Assembly (NCBI RefSeq): GCF_000160775.2
Contig: NZ_CM001024.1
Coordinates: forward strand, 285,016-349,015
From: Aeromicrobium marinum DSM 15272
Lineage (GTDB): Bacteria; Actinomycetota; Actinomycetes; Propionibacteriales; Nocardioidaceae
Length of the DNA: 64,000 bases
Reading direction: 5' to 3'
Position numbers and translations under genes: made by a program. How positions within the stretch are numbered: position 1 is the first letter of the stretch; each line of letters starts with the position of its first letter. Under the pieces are notes generated by a model. It ran no database searches, was not told where the DNA came from, and saw only the letters and a list, made by a program, of their open reading frames with translations. Below, in pieces: positions 51,661 through 60,370 of this stretch.

Positions 51661-51741
51661 GCGTCATCCTCCGTCCGTCGCTCGTCCCGTCCATCATCGT
51701 CCCTCTCGCCCCTCCCCACTTCGCGGGGAGAGGGGGTGGGG

Positions 51742-54700
51742 TCAGCCGAGGCGCAGGCCCTTGGGGTGACGCTCGAAGCCCGCGGCCCGCAGTGCCTCGC
51801 CGAGCGGCGACCCTTCGACCGGCCGGTCGTCGGCCGACTCCACGGTGAGCCGGCCGATCCGGCCCGACCGCACCACCGAGGTCAGCGCCTCGGCCGCGGC
51901 CGCCAACGCGAGCGGGTCGTCGGTCCAGGTGAGGACCTTGCGGCCACCCTTCTCGACGTACAGCACCAGCGCCCCGTCGCGGAGCACGACGAGGGCGCCG
52001 GACTTGCGAGCCGGCCGGTGACCCGCATCGGTGTCGCGCTCGGGCCACGGCAGGGCGGCCCCGAACGGGTGGGCGGGATCCGTGGCCGCGAGGACCAGGG
52101 CGGGCACGTCGGGACCGGTCGGCGCGTCGTCGCCGAAGGCCCGCAGCCGGTCGATCGTGGCCGCTGACGCGAACTGGGCAGCGCCCAGGGAGTCGATGAA
52201 GTAGCCACGCAGGCAGGCGCCGGTCTGCTCCAGCTCCCGGAGCACGCGGTAGGCGCGGGCGAAACCGCCGGGCGTCTGCTCGGCCATGACCGACCCCCGG
52301 GTGACCACCCCGTACCGCGAGAGCAGGGTCTCGGTGCGTGCGAGAGCCTCCGCCGTGGGGTCGACCGCCGGCACCGGCAGCGCGAACCAGCGACCGCTGG
52401 CCGTGGGTGGCCCGGCAGGACGGGGCGGACGTGAGCCGCCGGCTCGCAGGCGGTGCACCCGCGCCCGGGGCGCCCGCCCGGGGGACCGGTGGGTGCCACG
52501 GCGGCCGACGAGCAGGCGGACGGGTGCCAGCGTGTCGTTGCTGACCCGGCCCTCCCACACCAGCTGCCACAGCACGTCCACCAGGTCGCCCTGCTCGTCG
52601 CCGACCGCCTCGACCAGCTGACGGAAGAGGAACGCGCCGCCGCCGTCGAGGGCCGAGATGACCTCGAGGTGGCGGTCGCCGTGTTCGCCGGGCGGCACGG
52701 TGGCGGGCAGCACCAGGTCGGCGGGGTGCAGCTGCAGCCAGCCGTCGCGGGCGGCCAGGGTGCCGGCGCCCGACCACACCACCTCGCCGGCCGCCAACAG
52801 CTCGTCGAGCATGGCGGGGGAGTAGTCGGCGACCCGCGCGGGCAGCACGAGCGACTCCCACGCCGAGGCCGGCAGTGAGACCCCGGCGAGCTGGTCGACC
52901 GCGGCCAGCACCGCATCGGTGCCCCGCCGCCGGGTGCCGACCTCGTGCCAGGCCGGCAGGAACCGGGCGAACGCCCGAGGATCGACCGGCTCGACCTGGT
53001 GGCGGGCCGCCGCGAGGGAGCGGCTGCGCAGCCGTCGCAGGACTCCCGGGTCGACCCACTCCGAGCCGGTGGCCTGGGGCCGGAACTCGCCCTCGGTGAC
53101 CCGGCCGTCCTGGCCGAGCCGGCGCAGGACGTCGAGGACGACGGCGCTGCCCAGCGACAGGCGGCCGGCGACGTCGGCGGCGGTGAACGGTCCGTGGGTG
53201 CGGGCGTACCGGGCGACGAGGTCCCCCAGGGGATCGGCGACCGCGGCCAGGTGCGCCTCGGGGACGCCGAGCGCGATGACGGCCCCCAGGGCGTCGCGCA
53301 GCCGGCCGGCGTCCTCGACGGCCGCCCACCGGACCTCCCCGCCCACGGCGACCTCGATGAGCCGTCGCTGGTCCCGCAGCTGCTCGAGCCATTCGTCGGT
53401 GTGCTCGGGCGCGGTGACGCGGGCCGCGACCTCGGCGGTGGAGAGCGGACCGATCGACCGGACCAGGTCCGCGACCCCCTCGGCGTCGCGGGCGCGGCGG
53501 TCCTCGGCGAGGCGCTGCAGCTCGGCCTCGGTGCGGTCGACGACCTCGGGGTCGAGCAGCTCGCGCAGCTCGGCGCGCCCCAGCAGCTCGGCGAGCATGC
53601 CGGAGTCCAGCGCCAGGGCCGACGCTCGTCGTTCGGCCAGGGGTGCGTCGCCCTCGTAGAGGAACGCCGCGACGTAGCCGAACACCAGGTTCTGGGCGAA
53701 CGGTGACGCCCGCGTGGTGGTGACCTCGGCCAGCTGGACCTCGCGGGAGGCGATCCTGCGGGTCAGGGCGTCCAGGGCGGGCAGGTCGTAGACGTCCTGC
53801 AGGCACTCGCGCGCGGTCTCGAGCAGGATCGGGAAGTCGGGGTACTTGCGGGCGACCTCGAGCAGCTGCGCGGACCGTTGGCGTTGCTGCCACAGCGGCG
53901 CCCGGGCGCCGGGGGTGCGGCGGGGCAGCAGCAACGCCCGTGCGGCGCACTCGCGGAAGCGGGCCGCGAACAGGGCGGAGGAGCCCACCTCGCGGGTGAC
54001 GATGGCGTCGAGCTCGTCGGGCTCGAACACGAACAGGTCGGCCCCCGGGACGGCGGACTCCTCGGCGGACCCGTCCCAGCCGCCCGTGACGTCGGGGACG
54101 CGGGCGACGATGCCGTCGTCGCTGGCCACCACGGCACCGTCGACCCCGTAGCGCTCGGTGATGCGGGTGCCGACGGCCAGGGCCCACGGCGCGTGCACCC
54201 GACGCCCGTAGGGCGAGAGCAGGACGATGCGCCAGTCGCCGAGCTCGTCGCGGAAGCGCTCGACGACCAGGGTGCGGTCGCTCGGCACGACACCGGTCGC
54301 CTCGGCCTGCTCGGCGAGGAAGGCGGCGAGGTTGGTCGCCGAGCGGTGGTCGAGTCCCGCTGGTGGCGTGGACCGGCCGCCCTGCTCGCGCACGAAGGCG
54401 CCGATGGCCTCGCCCAGCTCGGCCGAGCGGCCGATGTTGTCCCCGCGCCAGAACGGGAGGCGGGCGGGGAGCCCGAAGGCCGGCGTGACGACGACCCGGT
54501 CGTGCGTGATGTCCTGGATCCGCCAGCTGGTGGCTCCCAGGCTGATGACGTCGTTGACGCGGGACTCGTACACCATCTCCTCGTCGAGCTCGCCCACCCG
54601 CCGGCCGCCGGCCGACTCCGGGTCCTCGGGCAGGACGACGGTGAACATGCCCCGGTCGGGGATGGTGCCGCCGCTGGTGACGGCGAGGCGTTGGGCGCCG

Positions 54701-56232
54701 GGTCGGCCGGTGAGGGTGCCGGCCGACCGGTCCCACACCACCCGGGGCCGCAGCTCGGCGAACTCGTCGGACGGGTACCGGCCCGCGACGAGGTCCAGCG
54801 TGGCGTCGAAGGCCCGCCGGGGCAGTCCGGCGAAGGGTGCGCTGCGGCGCACGAGGTCGAACCACTCCTCGACGTCGAGGGGCTCCAGGGCGCACGCGGC
54901 CACGGTCTGCTGGGCCAGCACGTCGAGCGGGTTGGCCGGCACCGCCAAGGCCTCGATGAGACCGTCGCGCATGCGGCCGGTGGTGACGGCGGCACCGAGC
55001 AGGTCGGTACGCGACACGGGATGGACCACCCCCAGGGACGTGCCGCCCACCTGGTGCCCGGCACGACCGACCCGTTGCAGTCCGTTGGCGACCGACGGCG
55101 GCGACGCGACCTGGACGACCAGGTCGATGGCCCCCATGTCGATCCCGAGCTCGAGGCTGGACGTGGCGACGACGCACCGCAGCGTGCCGGACTTGAGGGC
55201 GTCCTCGATGAGGTCGCGCTGCTCCTTGCTGACCGAGCCGTGGTGCGCGCGGGCGAGCAGGCCGGAGTCGTCGTCGGCGGCACCGTGCCGTTCGGCCCAC
55301 GCCTCGTTGAGCCGGGACGTCAGCCGCTCGGCGAGGCCCCGGGAGTTGACGAAGACGAGGGTGGAACGGTGTCGTTGCACCCGCTCGAGGATGTCGGCCT
55401 CCAGGTGCGGCCAGATGCTGCCGCCGGGGTCGTCGAGCGACCGGGCCCCGGACCCGCCCTCGGTGGCGGGCTGCAGCGGCGGGATGTGGGTGAGGTCGTC
55501 GACCGGCACCACCACCTGCACGTCGAGTCGCGACGGCGACGGCGGGGCCACGACCTGCACGGTGGACCGGCCGCCCAGGAATCGGGCGACCTCGTCGTGG
55601 GGGCGCACCGTGGCGCTGAGGCCGATCCGTCGCGGCCTGCGGGCCGGGTCGTGCTGCAGGGCGTCGAGCCGCTCCAGCGACAGGGCCAGGTGGGCGCCCC
55701 GCTTGGTGCCGGCCACCGCGTGCACCTCGTCGACGATGACCGTGCGCACGTGGCGCAGGGTCTCGCGCGCTGCCGACGTGAGCATGAGGAACAGCGACTC
55801 CGGGGTGGTGATGAGGATGTCGGGCGGCTTGGCCACGAGCCGGCGACGCTCGGCCGCGGGGGTGTCGCCGGACCGGACCCCGATCGTGACGGCCCGGAAC
55901 TCCTCGCCGCGTCGGGCCGCGGTCTGGGTGATGCCGACCAACGGGGAGCGCAGGTTCCGCTCGACGTCGACGCCCAGGGCCTTCAGCGGCGACACGTAGA
56001 GCACCGCGGTGCCCTCGCGCTCCTCGGTCGTGTGCAGCAGGTGGTCGATGGCGGCCAGGAACGCCGCGAGGGTCTTGCCCGAGCCGGTCGGCGCCACCAC
56101 CAGCTGGTGGTGGCCGGACGCGCCCGCCCCCTCGCGGTCCCAGGCCTGCGCCTGCACGGGGGTCGGCTCGCCGAGTGCGTTCGCGAACCACTCCGCGGTC
56201 GCGGGCGCGAAACGACTCAGCGGATCTGACAC
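51742..56232 (-). CDS. lhr: Lhr superfamily-2 DNA helicase
   Basis: A 1496-residue ATP-dependent helicase of the long Lhr type. APTGSGKT (near residue 47), VDEVHAVAGTKRG (near 165), LSATVRP, FVNSRGLAERL, AHHGSVSKEQR and QRVGRAGHQVGG are helicase motifs I-VI; a winged-helix and Lhr-core domain follow, and a large C-terminal domain of about 600 residues as in mycobacterial Lhr. It translocates on ssDNA and unwinds RNA:DNA hybrids in repair. The GTG at 56232 has GACGAT 6 bp upstream. Confidence 0.94.
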   Translation of the reverse strand: MSDPLSRFAPATAEWFANALGEPTPVQAQAWDREGAGASGHHQLVVAPTGSGKTLAAFLAAIDHLLHTTEEREGTAVLYVSPLKALGVDVERNLRSPLVGITQTAARRGEEFRAVTIGVRSGDTPAAERRRLVAKPPDILITTPESLFLMLTSAARETLRHVRTVIVDEVHAVAGTKRGAHLALSLERLDALQHDPARRPRRIGLSATVRPHDEVARFLGGRSTVQVVAPPSPSRLDVQVVVPVDDLTHIPPLQPATEGGSGARSLDDPGGSIWPHLEADILERVQRHRSTLVFVNSRGLAERLTSRLNEAWAERHGAADDDSGLLARAHHGSVSKEQRDLIEDALKSGTLRCVVATSSLELGIDMGAIDLVVQVASPPSVANGLQRVGRAGHQVGGTSLGVVHPVSRTDLLGAAVTTGRMRDGLIEALAVPANPLDVLAQQTVAACALEPLDVEEWFDLVRRSAPFAGLPRRAFDATLDLVAGRYPSDEFAELRPRVVWDRSAGTLTGRPGAQRLAVTSGGTIPDRGMFTVVLPEDPESAGGRRVGELDEEMVYESRVNDVISLGATSWRIQDITHDRVVVTPAFGLPARLPFWRGDNIGRSAELGEAIGAFVREQGGRSTPPAGLDHRSATNLAAFLAEQAEATGVVPSDRTLVVERFRDELGDWRIVLLSPYGRRVHAPWALAVGTRITERYGVDGAVVASDDGIVARVPDVTGGWDGSAEESAVPGADLFVFEPDELDAIVTREVGSSALFAARFRECAARALLLPRRTPGARAPLWQQRQRSAQLLEVARKYPDFPILLETARECLQDVYDLPALDALTRRIASREVQLAEVTTTRASPFAQNLVFGYVAAFLYEGDAPLAERRASALALDSGMLAELLGRAELRELLDPEVVDRTEAELQRLAEDRRARDAEGVADLVRSIGPLSTAEVAARVTAPEHTDEWLEQLRDQRRLIEVAVGGEVRWAAVEDAGRLRDALGAVIALGVPEAHLAAVADPLGDLVARYARTHGPFTAADVAGRLSLGSAVVLDVLRRLGQDGRVTEGEFRPQATGSEWVDPGVLRRLRSRSLAAARHQVEPVDPRAFARFLPAWHEVGTRRRGTDAVLAAVDQLAGVSLPASAWESLVLPARVADYSPAMLDELLAAGEVVWSGAGTLAARDGWLQLHPADLVLPATVPPGEHGDRHLEVISALDGGGAFLFRQLVEAVGDEQGDLVDVLWQLVWEGRVSNDTLAPVRLLVGRRGTHRSPGRAPRARVHRLRAGGSRPPRPAGPPTASGRWFALPVPAVDPTAEALARTETLLSRYGVVTRGSVMAEQTPGGFARAYRVLRELEQTGACLRGYFIDSLGAAQFASAATIDRLRAFGDDAPTGPDVPALVLAATDPAHPFGAALPWPERDTDAGHRPARKSGALVVLRDGALVLYVEKGGRKVLTWTDDPLALAAAAEALTSVVRSGRIGRLTVESADDRPVEGSPLGEALRAAGFERHPKGLRLG

Positions 56233-56238
56233 CCGTCC

Positions 56239-56244
56239 ATCGTC
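56239..56244 (-). promoter_or_regulatory. Possible leaderless -10 box of lhr
   Basis: GACGAT on the minus strand ends 6 nt before the GTG; the same box precedes rsmI. Confidence 0.4.
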
Positions 56245-56335
56245 GCAGCCGGCGCCGACAGCGCGAGCCGGCGGCAGCAGGGGCGCCGGTGTGTCCGCAC
56301 CGGGTGGTGGGGTCCGGTGCGGCATCCTGTCAGGC

Positions 56336-57382
56336 ATGAAGCTTCGCCTGCTCGCGGTCGTGTCCGCCGTCGCCCTGTCCCTGGCCGCCTGCGGTGGGGA
56401 CGACCCCGCCCCGGCCGACGAGGCGACCGAGGGCGACAGCACGCCGCTGGTGCAGATGAACCCCCTGACCGGACTGGAGCTGCCGGACGGCGCCCCCGCC
56501 AACCCGGTGTTCGTCGTGAAGGTCGAGAACACCCGTGCCGGCGCTCCGCAGTACGGCCTGAACCAGGCCGACCTCGTCGTCGGCCAGCTCGTCGAGGGCG
56601 GCGTCACGCGCCTCGCGGCGTTCTACTACACCGCGCTGCCGACCCAGGTCGGCCACGTGCGCTCGATGCGCGGCACCGACATCGGCATCGCCGCCCCGGT
56701 GGCCGGCCAGCTCGTCGCCACCGGTGGCGCGCCGCCGACCGTCGACCAGGTGGCGGCCGCGGGCATCCCGGTGTTCTCCGAGGACGGCGGCGCCCCCGGC
56801 TTCAGCACCGACAGCTCCAAGTCGCGTCCGTACAACCGGCTGGTCGACCTGACCGCGGTCGCCGCGGCGGCGACGGCCACCGACATCCCGGGGCCGTACC
56901 TGGACTTCACGCCGGCCGAGGGCGAGGAGGCCGAGGGCGCCGAGGAGCCCGCCGAGGCCGAGGGTTCGGCGGGGACGACGGCTGCCCCGCCTGCCACCCG
57001 CACGGTGTCGTCGGCCTCCGTGCAGTTCTCGCGGTCGACCACGCACACCTGGGCGTTCGGCAACGGGGTGTGGTCGCGCACCAACGGGTTCGCCGCCGAG
57101 GGCCAGGACTTCGCGGCCACCACCCTGATCGTCGTGTTCGCCCCGGTCCAGTCGGCCGGCTACCTCGACCCCGGGGGCAACGACGTGCCCGAGACGGTGT
57201 TCCAGGGGGGCGGTCGGGCGCTGATCCTCGCCGGCGACCAGGCCCAGGACGTGTCGTGGGCGAAGGACGGCCTCGGCGGCCGCCTGACCTTCACCGACGC
57301 GGCCGGCGCCCCGGTGACGATCGACCCGGGCAAGATCTGGATCGAGCTGGTGCCCGAGAGCGGGTCGGCGACCGCCCAGTAG
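56336..57382 (+). CDS. DUF3048 lipoprotein
   Basis: A 348-residue exported lipoprotein with a lipobox LAAC at about residues 17-20 and a Gly/Asp-rich linker. The N-terminal DUF3048 part has NPLTGLELPDGAPANPVFVVKVEN and GLNQADLVVGQLVEGGVTRL; the C-terminal part carries YLDPGGNDVPETVFQGGGRAL. An Glu/Ala-rich insertion (about residues 195-225) separates them. Family widespread in Gram-positives; function unknown. Confidence 0.88.
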   Translation: MKLRLLAVVSAVALSLAACGGDDPAPADEATEGDSTPLVQMNPLTGLELPDGAPANPVFVVKVENTRAGAPQYGLNQADLVVGQLVEGGVTRLAAFYYTALPTQVGHVRSMRGTDIGIAAPVAGQLVATGGAPPTVDQVAAAGIPVFSEDGGAPGFSTDSSKSRPYNRLVDLTAVAAAATATDIPGPYLDFTPAEGEEAEGAEEPAEAEGSAGTTAAPPATRTVSSASVQFSRSTTHTWAFGNGVWSRTNGFAAEGQDFAATTLIVVFAPVQSAGYLDPGGNDVPETVFQGGGRALILAGDQAQDVSWAKDGLGGRLTFTDAAGAPVTIDPGKIWIELVPESGSATAQ

Positions 57383-57385
57383 GCC

Positions 57386-58024
57386 TCAGCGGGCGGACTG
57401 CGGGAGCAGGCGCATCCCGGCGAGGATCGTGCCGATCGACATCTCGACCCGCTCGCTCGCGACGTCGGGGTCCTCCGCGTCGGCCACGAACTCCGCGGCC
57501 GAGCGGATGGCGCCGTTGAAGATCGCCGCGAACGCCTCGTTGAGGTCGTCGACGCCGCCGATGTCCGCCAGCACCCCGTCGACGGCGTTCTGCACGACGC
57601 CCAGGGTGGCGGTGCGCTCGGCCTCCCGGTAGCGCTCGTGGCCGAGTGCGACCGGCGCCTCCTGCAGGCAGATCCGGCGGTACTGGGAGTCCCGGCACAC
57701 CTCGAGGAACATCTGCAGGCCGATCCGGGCCCGCTCCCACGGGTCCTTGGAGGTGTCGATCGCCTTCTCGATGCGGTGGACGGTCTCGCGCTGCAGCGTC
57801 GTGAAGACGCTCTCGAACAGGGCGAGCTTGCTCGGGAAGTGGTGGTAGAGCGCGCCCTTGGTGACCCGGGCGGCGACGACGACCTCGTCGAGGGAGGTCC
57901 CGGCGTAGCCGTGGTCGGTGAACAACGCGGTGGCGCTGTCCAGCAGCGAGCGCTTCGTGCCCGACATGGCGGGGCGACGGCCGGTCTTGCGCGCCGCGCG
58001 CAGCACCTTGGCGGGGTGAGTCAT
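57386..58024 (-). CDS. TetR-family transcriptional regulator
   Basis: A 212-residue TetR repressor. SLLDSATALFTDHGYAGTSLD and VVAARVTKGALYHHFPSKLAL form the HTH at about residues 25-70. Divergent from the gene at 58168 across an inverted repeat (58102-58131), its probable operator. The ATG at 58024 has TAGGAT 7 bp upstream. Confidence 0.9.
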   Translation of the reverse strand: MTHPAKVLRAARKTGRRPAMSGTKRSLLDSATALFTDHGYAGTSLDEVVVAARVTKGALYHHFPSKLALFESVFTTLQRETVHRIEKAIDTSKDPWERARIGLQMFLEVCRDSQYRRICLQEAPVALGHERYREAERTATLGVVQNAVDGVLADIGGVDDLNEAFAAIFNGAIRSAAEFVADAEDPDVASERVEMSIGTILAGMRLLPQSAR

Positions 58025-58031
58025 GGGTCAC

Positions 58032-58037
58032 ATCCTA
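58032..58037 (-). promoter_or_regulatory. Leaderless -10 box of the tetR gene
   Basis: TAGGAT on the minus strand ends 7 nt before the ATG at 58024. Confidence 0.55.
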
Positions 58038-58101
58038 CGCACGGGGGGTACAGGTGCTCGGAATCACAGTGCCCGTGAGTGGCCTGACCTGCGCAAATGC
58101 C

Positions 58102-58131
58102 ACATACTCGAAGTACGTACCGCGAGTATGT
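58102..58131. promoter_or_regulatory. Candidate TetR operator
   Basis: ACATACTCG (58102-58110) and CGAGTATGT (58123-58131) are perfect 9-bp inverted arms around 12 bp containing GTACGTAC. The site is 37 bp before the 58168 gene and 78 bp before tetR. Confidence 0.6.
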
Positions 58132-58167
58132 CGCTCGTGGTCCAACGGCACCGAAAGGAACACCACC

Positions 58168-58680
58168 ATGACCTGGGATGCCTACCACCTGCGCAAGGCC
58201 GCGCTGCAGCAGATCCTCGCAGTGGCCGATGCGACCTCCGAGATCACCGCGGACTCCGCGCTGGACGCCGTGCCCGGCGCCCGCGAGGCGTTCCACGACG
58301 CCGACGCCCTGCTGTTCGACGTCCAGATGTACTGGTCGGCCCAGCTGAGCAACCAGCTCGAGCAGCTCGTCGGCCCCGGAGCGGAGACCCCCGAGATCGG
58401 GGTCGTCTCGGCCTGGGTGAACGCCGCCGCGATCGCCCCCGGCGCCCGCCGGATCCTCGACTCCGCCCTCGACAACGAGGCGCTCGCCCGTGCCTTCGAG
58501 AAGGAGGACGAGCTGATCGCGCGCGCCGCCGGCGTGCCGGTCATGTCGCCGAACCTGCTCGAGCGCGGTCGCGAGATCGGCCGGACGGCTCGCCGCTCGG
58601 CGGTGCTGCCGGAGATCGCCCCCGCCGAGCCCGCGCCGGTCACGATCCTGTCGTGGCTGCGCAACACGCTGGCTGCCTGA
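58168..58680 (+). CDS. Predicted helical protein of unknown function
   Basis: A 170-residue, mostly helical acidic protein with no signal peptide or membrane helix: MTWDAYHLRKAALQQILAVA, then several amphipathic helices and a C-terminal segment of the form PAPVTILSWLRN. AAAGGAA lies 7 bp before the ATG. It is divergent from a TetR gene with a palindrome between, so it is probably the regulated target. I do not recognise the family. Confidence 0.65.
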   Translation: MTWDAYHLRKAALQQILAVADATSEITADSALDAVPGAREAFHDADALLFDVQMYWSAQLSNQLEQLVGPGAETPEIGVVSAWVNAAAIAPGARRILDSALDNEALARAFEKEDELIARAAGVPVMSPNLLERGREIGRTARRSAVLPEIAPAEPAPVTILSWLRNTLAA

Positions 58681-58692
58681 CCACCCACCGGC

Positions 58693-59484
58693 TCAGCCGG
58701 CCGCGTCTGCTTCCGGCAGGACGCGGCCGAGCTGGGTCGTCAGCTCCGAGTCGATCGCCTCGCCGAGCTGGGCCCGCAGGATCGCGACCGTGATCTGTCC
58801 CGAGACGGGCAGCAGCTCCTCGATGATGGTGAGGATCCTGGACCAGTCGTGCTCGGGCATGCCGGCCGCGACGAACGGTTCGACGATCTCCTCGAGCACC
58901 GAGGCGACGAACGCGTCGGCGATCGCGCGCAGACGCGACTTCATCAGCGGGTAGAGCCGGATGATCGTGTCGGGCGCGAGGCCGAGGGCCACGGCCGTCG
59001 CCCCGATCCGGACCACCTGCGGCTGCAGCACCTCGACCATCTCGTCGTCGAGGTAGCGCACCAGGCCGTGCTCGGCCATGGCATGGATCAGCTGGTCGTC
59101 CCGTTCGACACCGGCCAGGGCGGCCAGGGCGTCACGGGACATGATCTCGGGCTCCACGTCGTGGGGCGTGTCCAGCAGGTGCAGCAGGTCCAACGTGTGC
59201 CCCGCGGTCGCCGGTCGGGCGTCGCGGATGGCGGTCTCGACCGCCGCGAGGGTGATGCCGCGGTCGAGCAGCTCGCGCACCAGCTGCAGGCGCTGCACGT
59301 GCTCGCGGTTGTAGAAGCCGGTACGTCCGGCCAGCCTCGGGGGCGGCAGCAGACCACGGCTCGCGTAGGCCCGGACGTTGCGGACCGTCATGCCCACGTG
59401 GGCCGCGAGCTCGTCGACGGTGTACTGCTCCTCGCCGGACGCCGAGGAGTCCGACGGCTCGGCTGACGATGTAGGGGCAGTCAT
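58693..59484 (-). CDS. MerR-family regulator
   Basis: A 263-residue regulator. The winged HTH is at about residues 20-90 (YTVDELAAHVGMTVRNVRAYA, PPPRLAGRTGFYNREHVQRLQLV), and the rest is a long helical effector-binding domain with no cysteine metal site. It is divergent from yqgE with only 17 bp between the start codons. Confidence 0.85.
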   Translation of the reverse strand: MTAPTSSAEPSDSSASGEEQYTVDELAAHVGMTVRNVRAYASRGLLPPPRLAGRTGFYNREHVQRLQLVRELLDRGITLAAVETAIRDARPATAGHTLDLLHLLDTPHDVEPEIMSRDALAALAGVERDDQLIHAMAEHGLVRYLDDEMVEVLQPQVVRIGATAVALGLAPDTIIRLYPLMKSRLRAIADAFVASVLEEIVEPFVAAGMPEHDWSRILTIIEELLPVSGQITVAILRAQLGEAIDSELTTQLGRVLPEADAAG

Positions 59485-59489
59485 GCGGG

Positions 59490-59496
59490 CATCATA
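59490..59496. promoter_or_regulatory. Overlapping back-to-back -10 boxes of merR and yqgE
   Basis: The minus strand reads TATGAT (59491-59496), 6 nt before the merR ATG. The plus strand reads CATCAT (59490-59495), 6 nt before the yqgE ATG. The two start codons' first bases are 18 bp apart. Confidence 0.65.
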
Positions 59497-59501
59497 GAGG
59501 T

Positions 59502-60056
59502 ATGGACACGATGCGGGGCCGGTTGCTCGTGGCGACCTCGGCGATCGAGTCCGGGGTCTTCTGGCGCAGCGTCGTCTACCTGATCGAGCACGACGCCGAC
59601 GGGGCCCTGGGCGTGATCGTCAACCGACCCCTGGACGCCGACGTCGACGACGTGCTGCCGGACTGGGTCGACTCCGTCATCTCGCCCGGTTGCCTGTTCG
59701 AGGGCGGGCCGGTCGCCGCCGACGCCGCGCTGGCGCTCGGCATCCTGCCGGAGTCTCCCCCCTCCGACCCGCCCGGCTGGCGCCGAACCGACGGACTCGT
59801 GGGGCTGGTCGACCTCGACGCGCCGCCGCCGGCGGCCGGGGACTTCCGCGGGGTCCGGGTGTTCGCCGGCTACGCGGGCTGGGGTCCGGGTCAGCTGGAG
59901 GACGAGGTGGCCGAGTCGTCGTGGATGGTCGTGGCCGCCGACCCCGAGGACCTGCTCTCGCCCCACCCCGACACGCTGTGGCGGCAGGTGCTGCGCCGTC
60001 AGCAGGACGACCTCCGGTTCTGGTCGACCTACCCCGACGACCCGCACGACAACTGA
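59502..60056 (+). CDS. YqgE/AlgH family protein
   Basis: A 184-residue member of the DUF179/YqgE family: RGRLLVATSAIESGVFWRSV, YLIEHDADGALGVIVNRP, LFEGGPV and FAGYAGWGPGQLEDE are all present. Function unknown despite wide distribution. Start set by the bidirectional promoter. Confidence 0.92.
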   Translation: MDTMRGRLLVATSAIESGVFWRSVVYLIEHDADGALGVIVNRPLDADVDDVLPDWVDSVISPGCLFEGGPVAADAALALGILPESPPSDPPGWRRTDGLVGLVDLDAPPPAAGDFRGVRVFAGYAGWGPGQLEDEVAESSWMVVAADPEDLLSPHPDTLWRQVLRRQQDDLRFWSTYPDDPHDN

Positions 60057-60082
60057 CGGCACGAAGGGTCACCGGGACTCGT

Positions 60083-60088
60083 TACGAT
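60083..60088 (+). promoter_or_regulatory. Leaderless -10 box of the DUF3039 gene
   Basis: TACGAT ends 6 nt before the GTG at 60095. Confidence 0.55.
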
Positions 60089-60094
60089 GGTCCG

Positions 60095-60370
60095 GTGGGA
60101 TTCTTCGGCAGCGGTACCCAGACGGTCCAGGACGAGCGCACCGACCTGCGCACCGAGGACGGTGACCACGAACGGTTCAGCCACTACGTCCCCAAGGACG
60201 TCCTCACCGAGGCGATGGTGATGGGGACCCCGTGCGTCGCGCTGTGCGGCAAGGTCTGGGTGCCCAGTCGCGACCCGAAGCGCTACCCGGTGTGCCCCAC
60301 CTGCAAGGAGATCTGGGACGGCATGCAGGACGGCGACGGCGACGGCGGCGGGTCCGGATCGGGTGAGTAG
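60095..60370 (+). CDS. DUF3039 zinc-ribbon-like protein
   Basis: A 91-residue actinobacterial protein. Core FSHYVPKDVLTEAMVMGTPC...CGKVWVPSRDPKRYPVCPTC, with two cysteine pairs likely to bind zinc, and a Gly/Asp-rich tail. Overlaps the helicase gene by 8 bp and is probably cotranslated with it. Function unknown. Confidence 0.88.
   Translation: MGFFGSGTQTVQDERTDLRTEDGDHERFSHYVPKDVLTEAMVMGTPCVALCGKVWVPSRDPKRYPVCPTCKEIWDGMQDGDGDGGGSGSGE

Noticed and set aside
51647-56191. 1514-codon minus-strand frame offset within lhr
   Set aside because: Arg/Gly/Pro-rich translation with no motifs; the true lhr frame has all helicase motifs.
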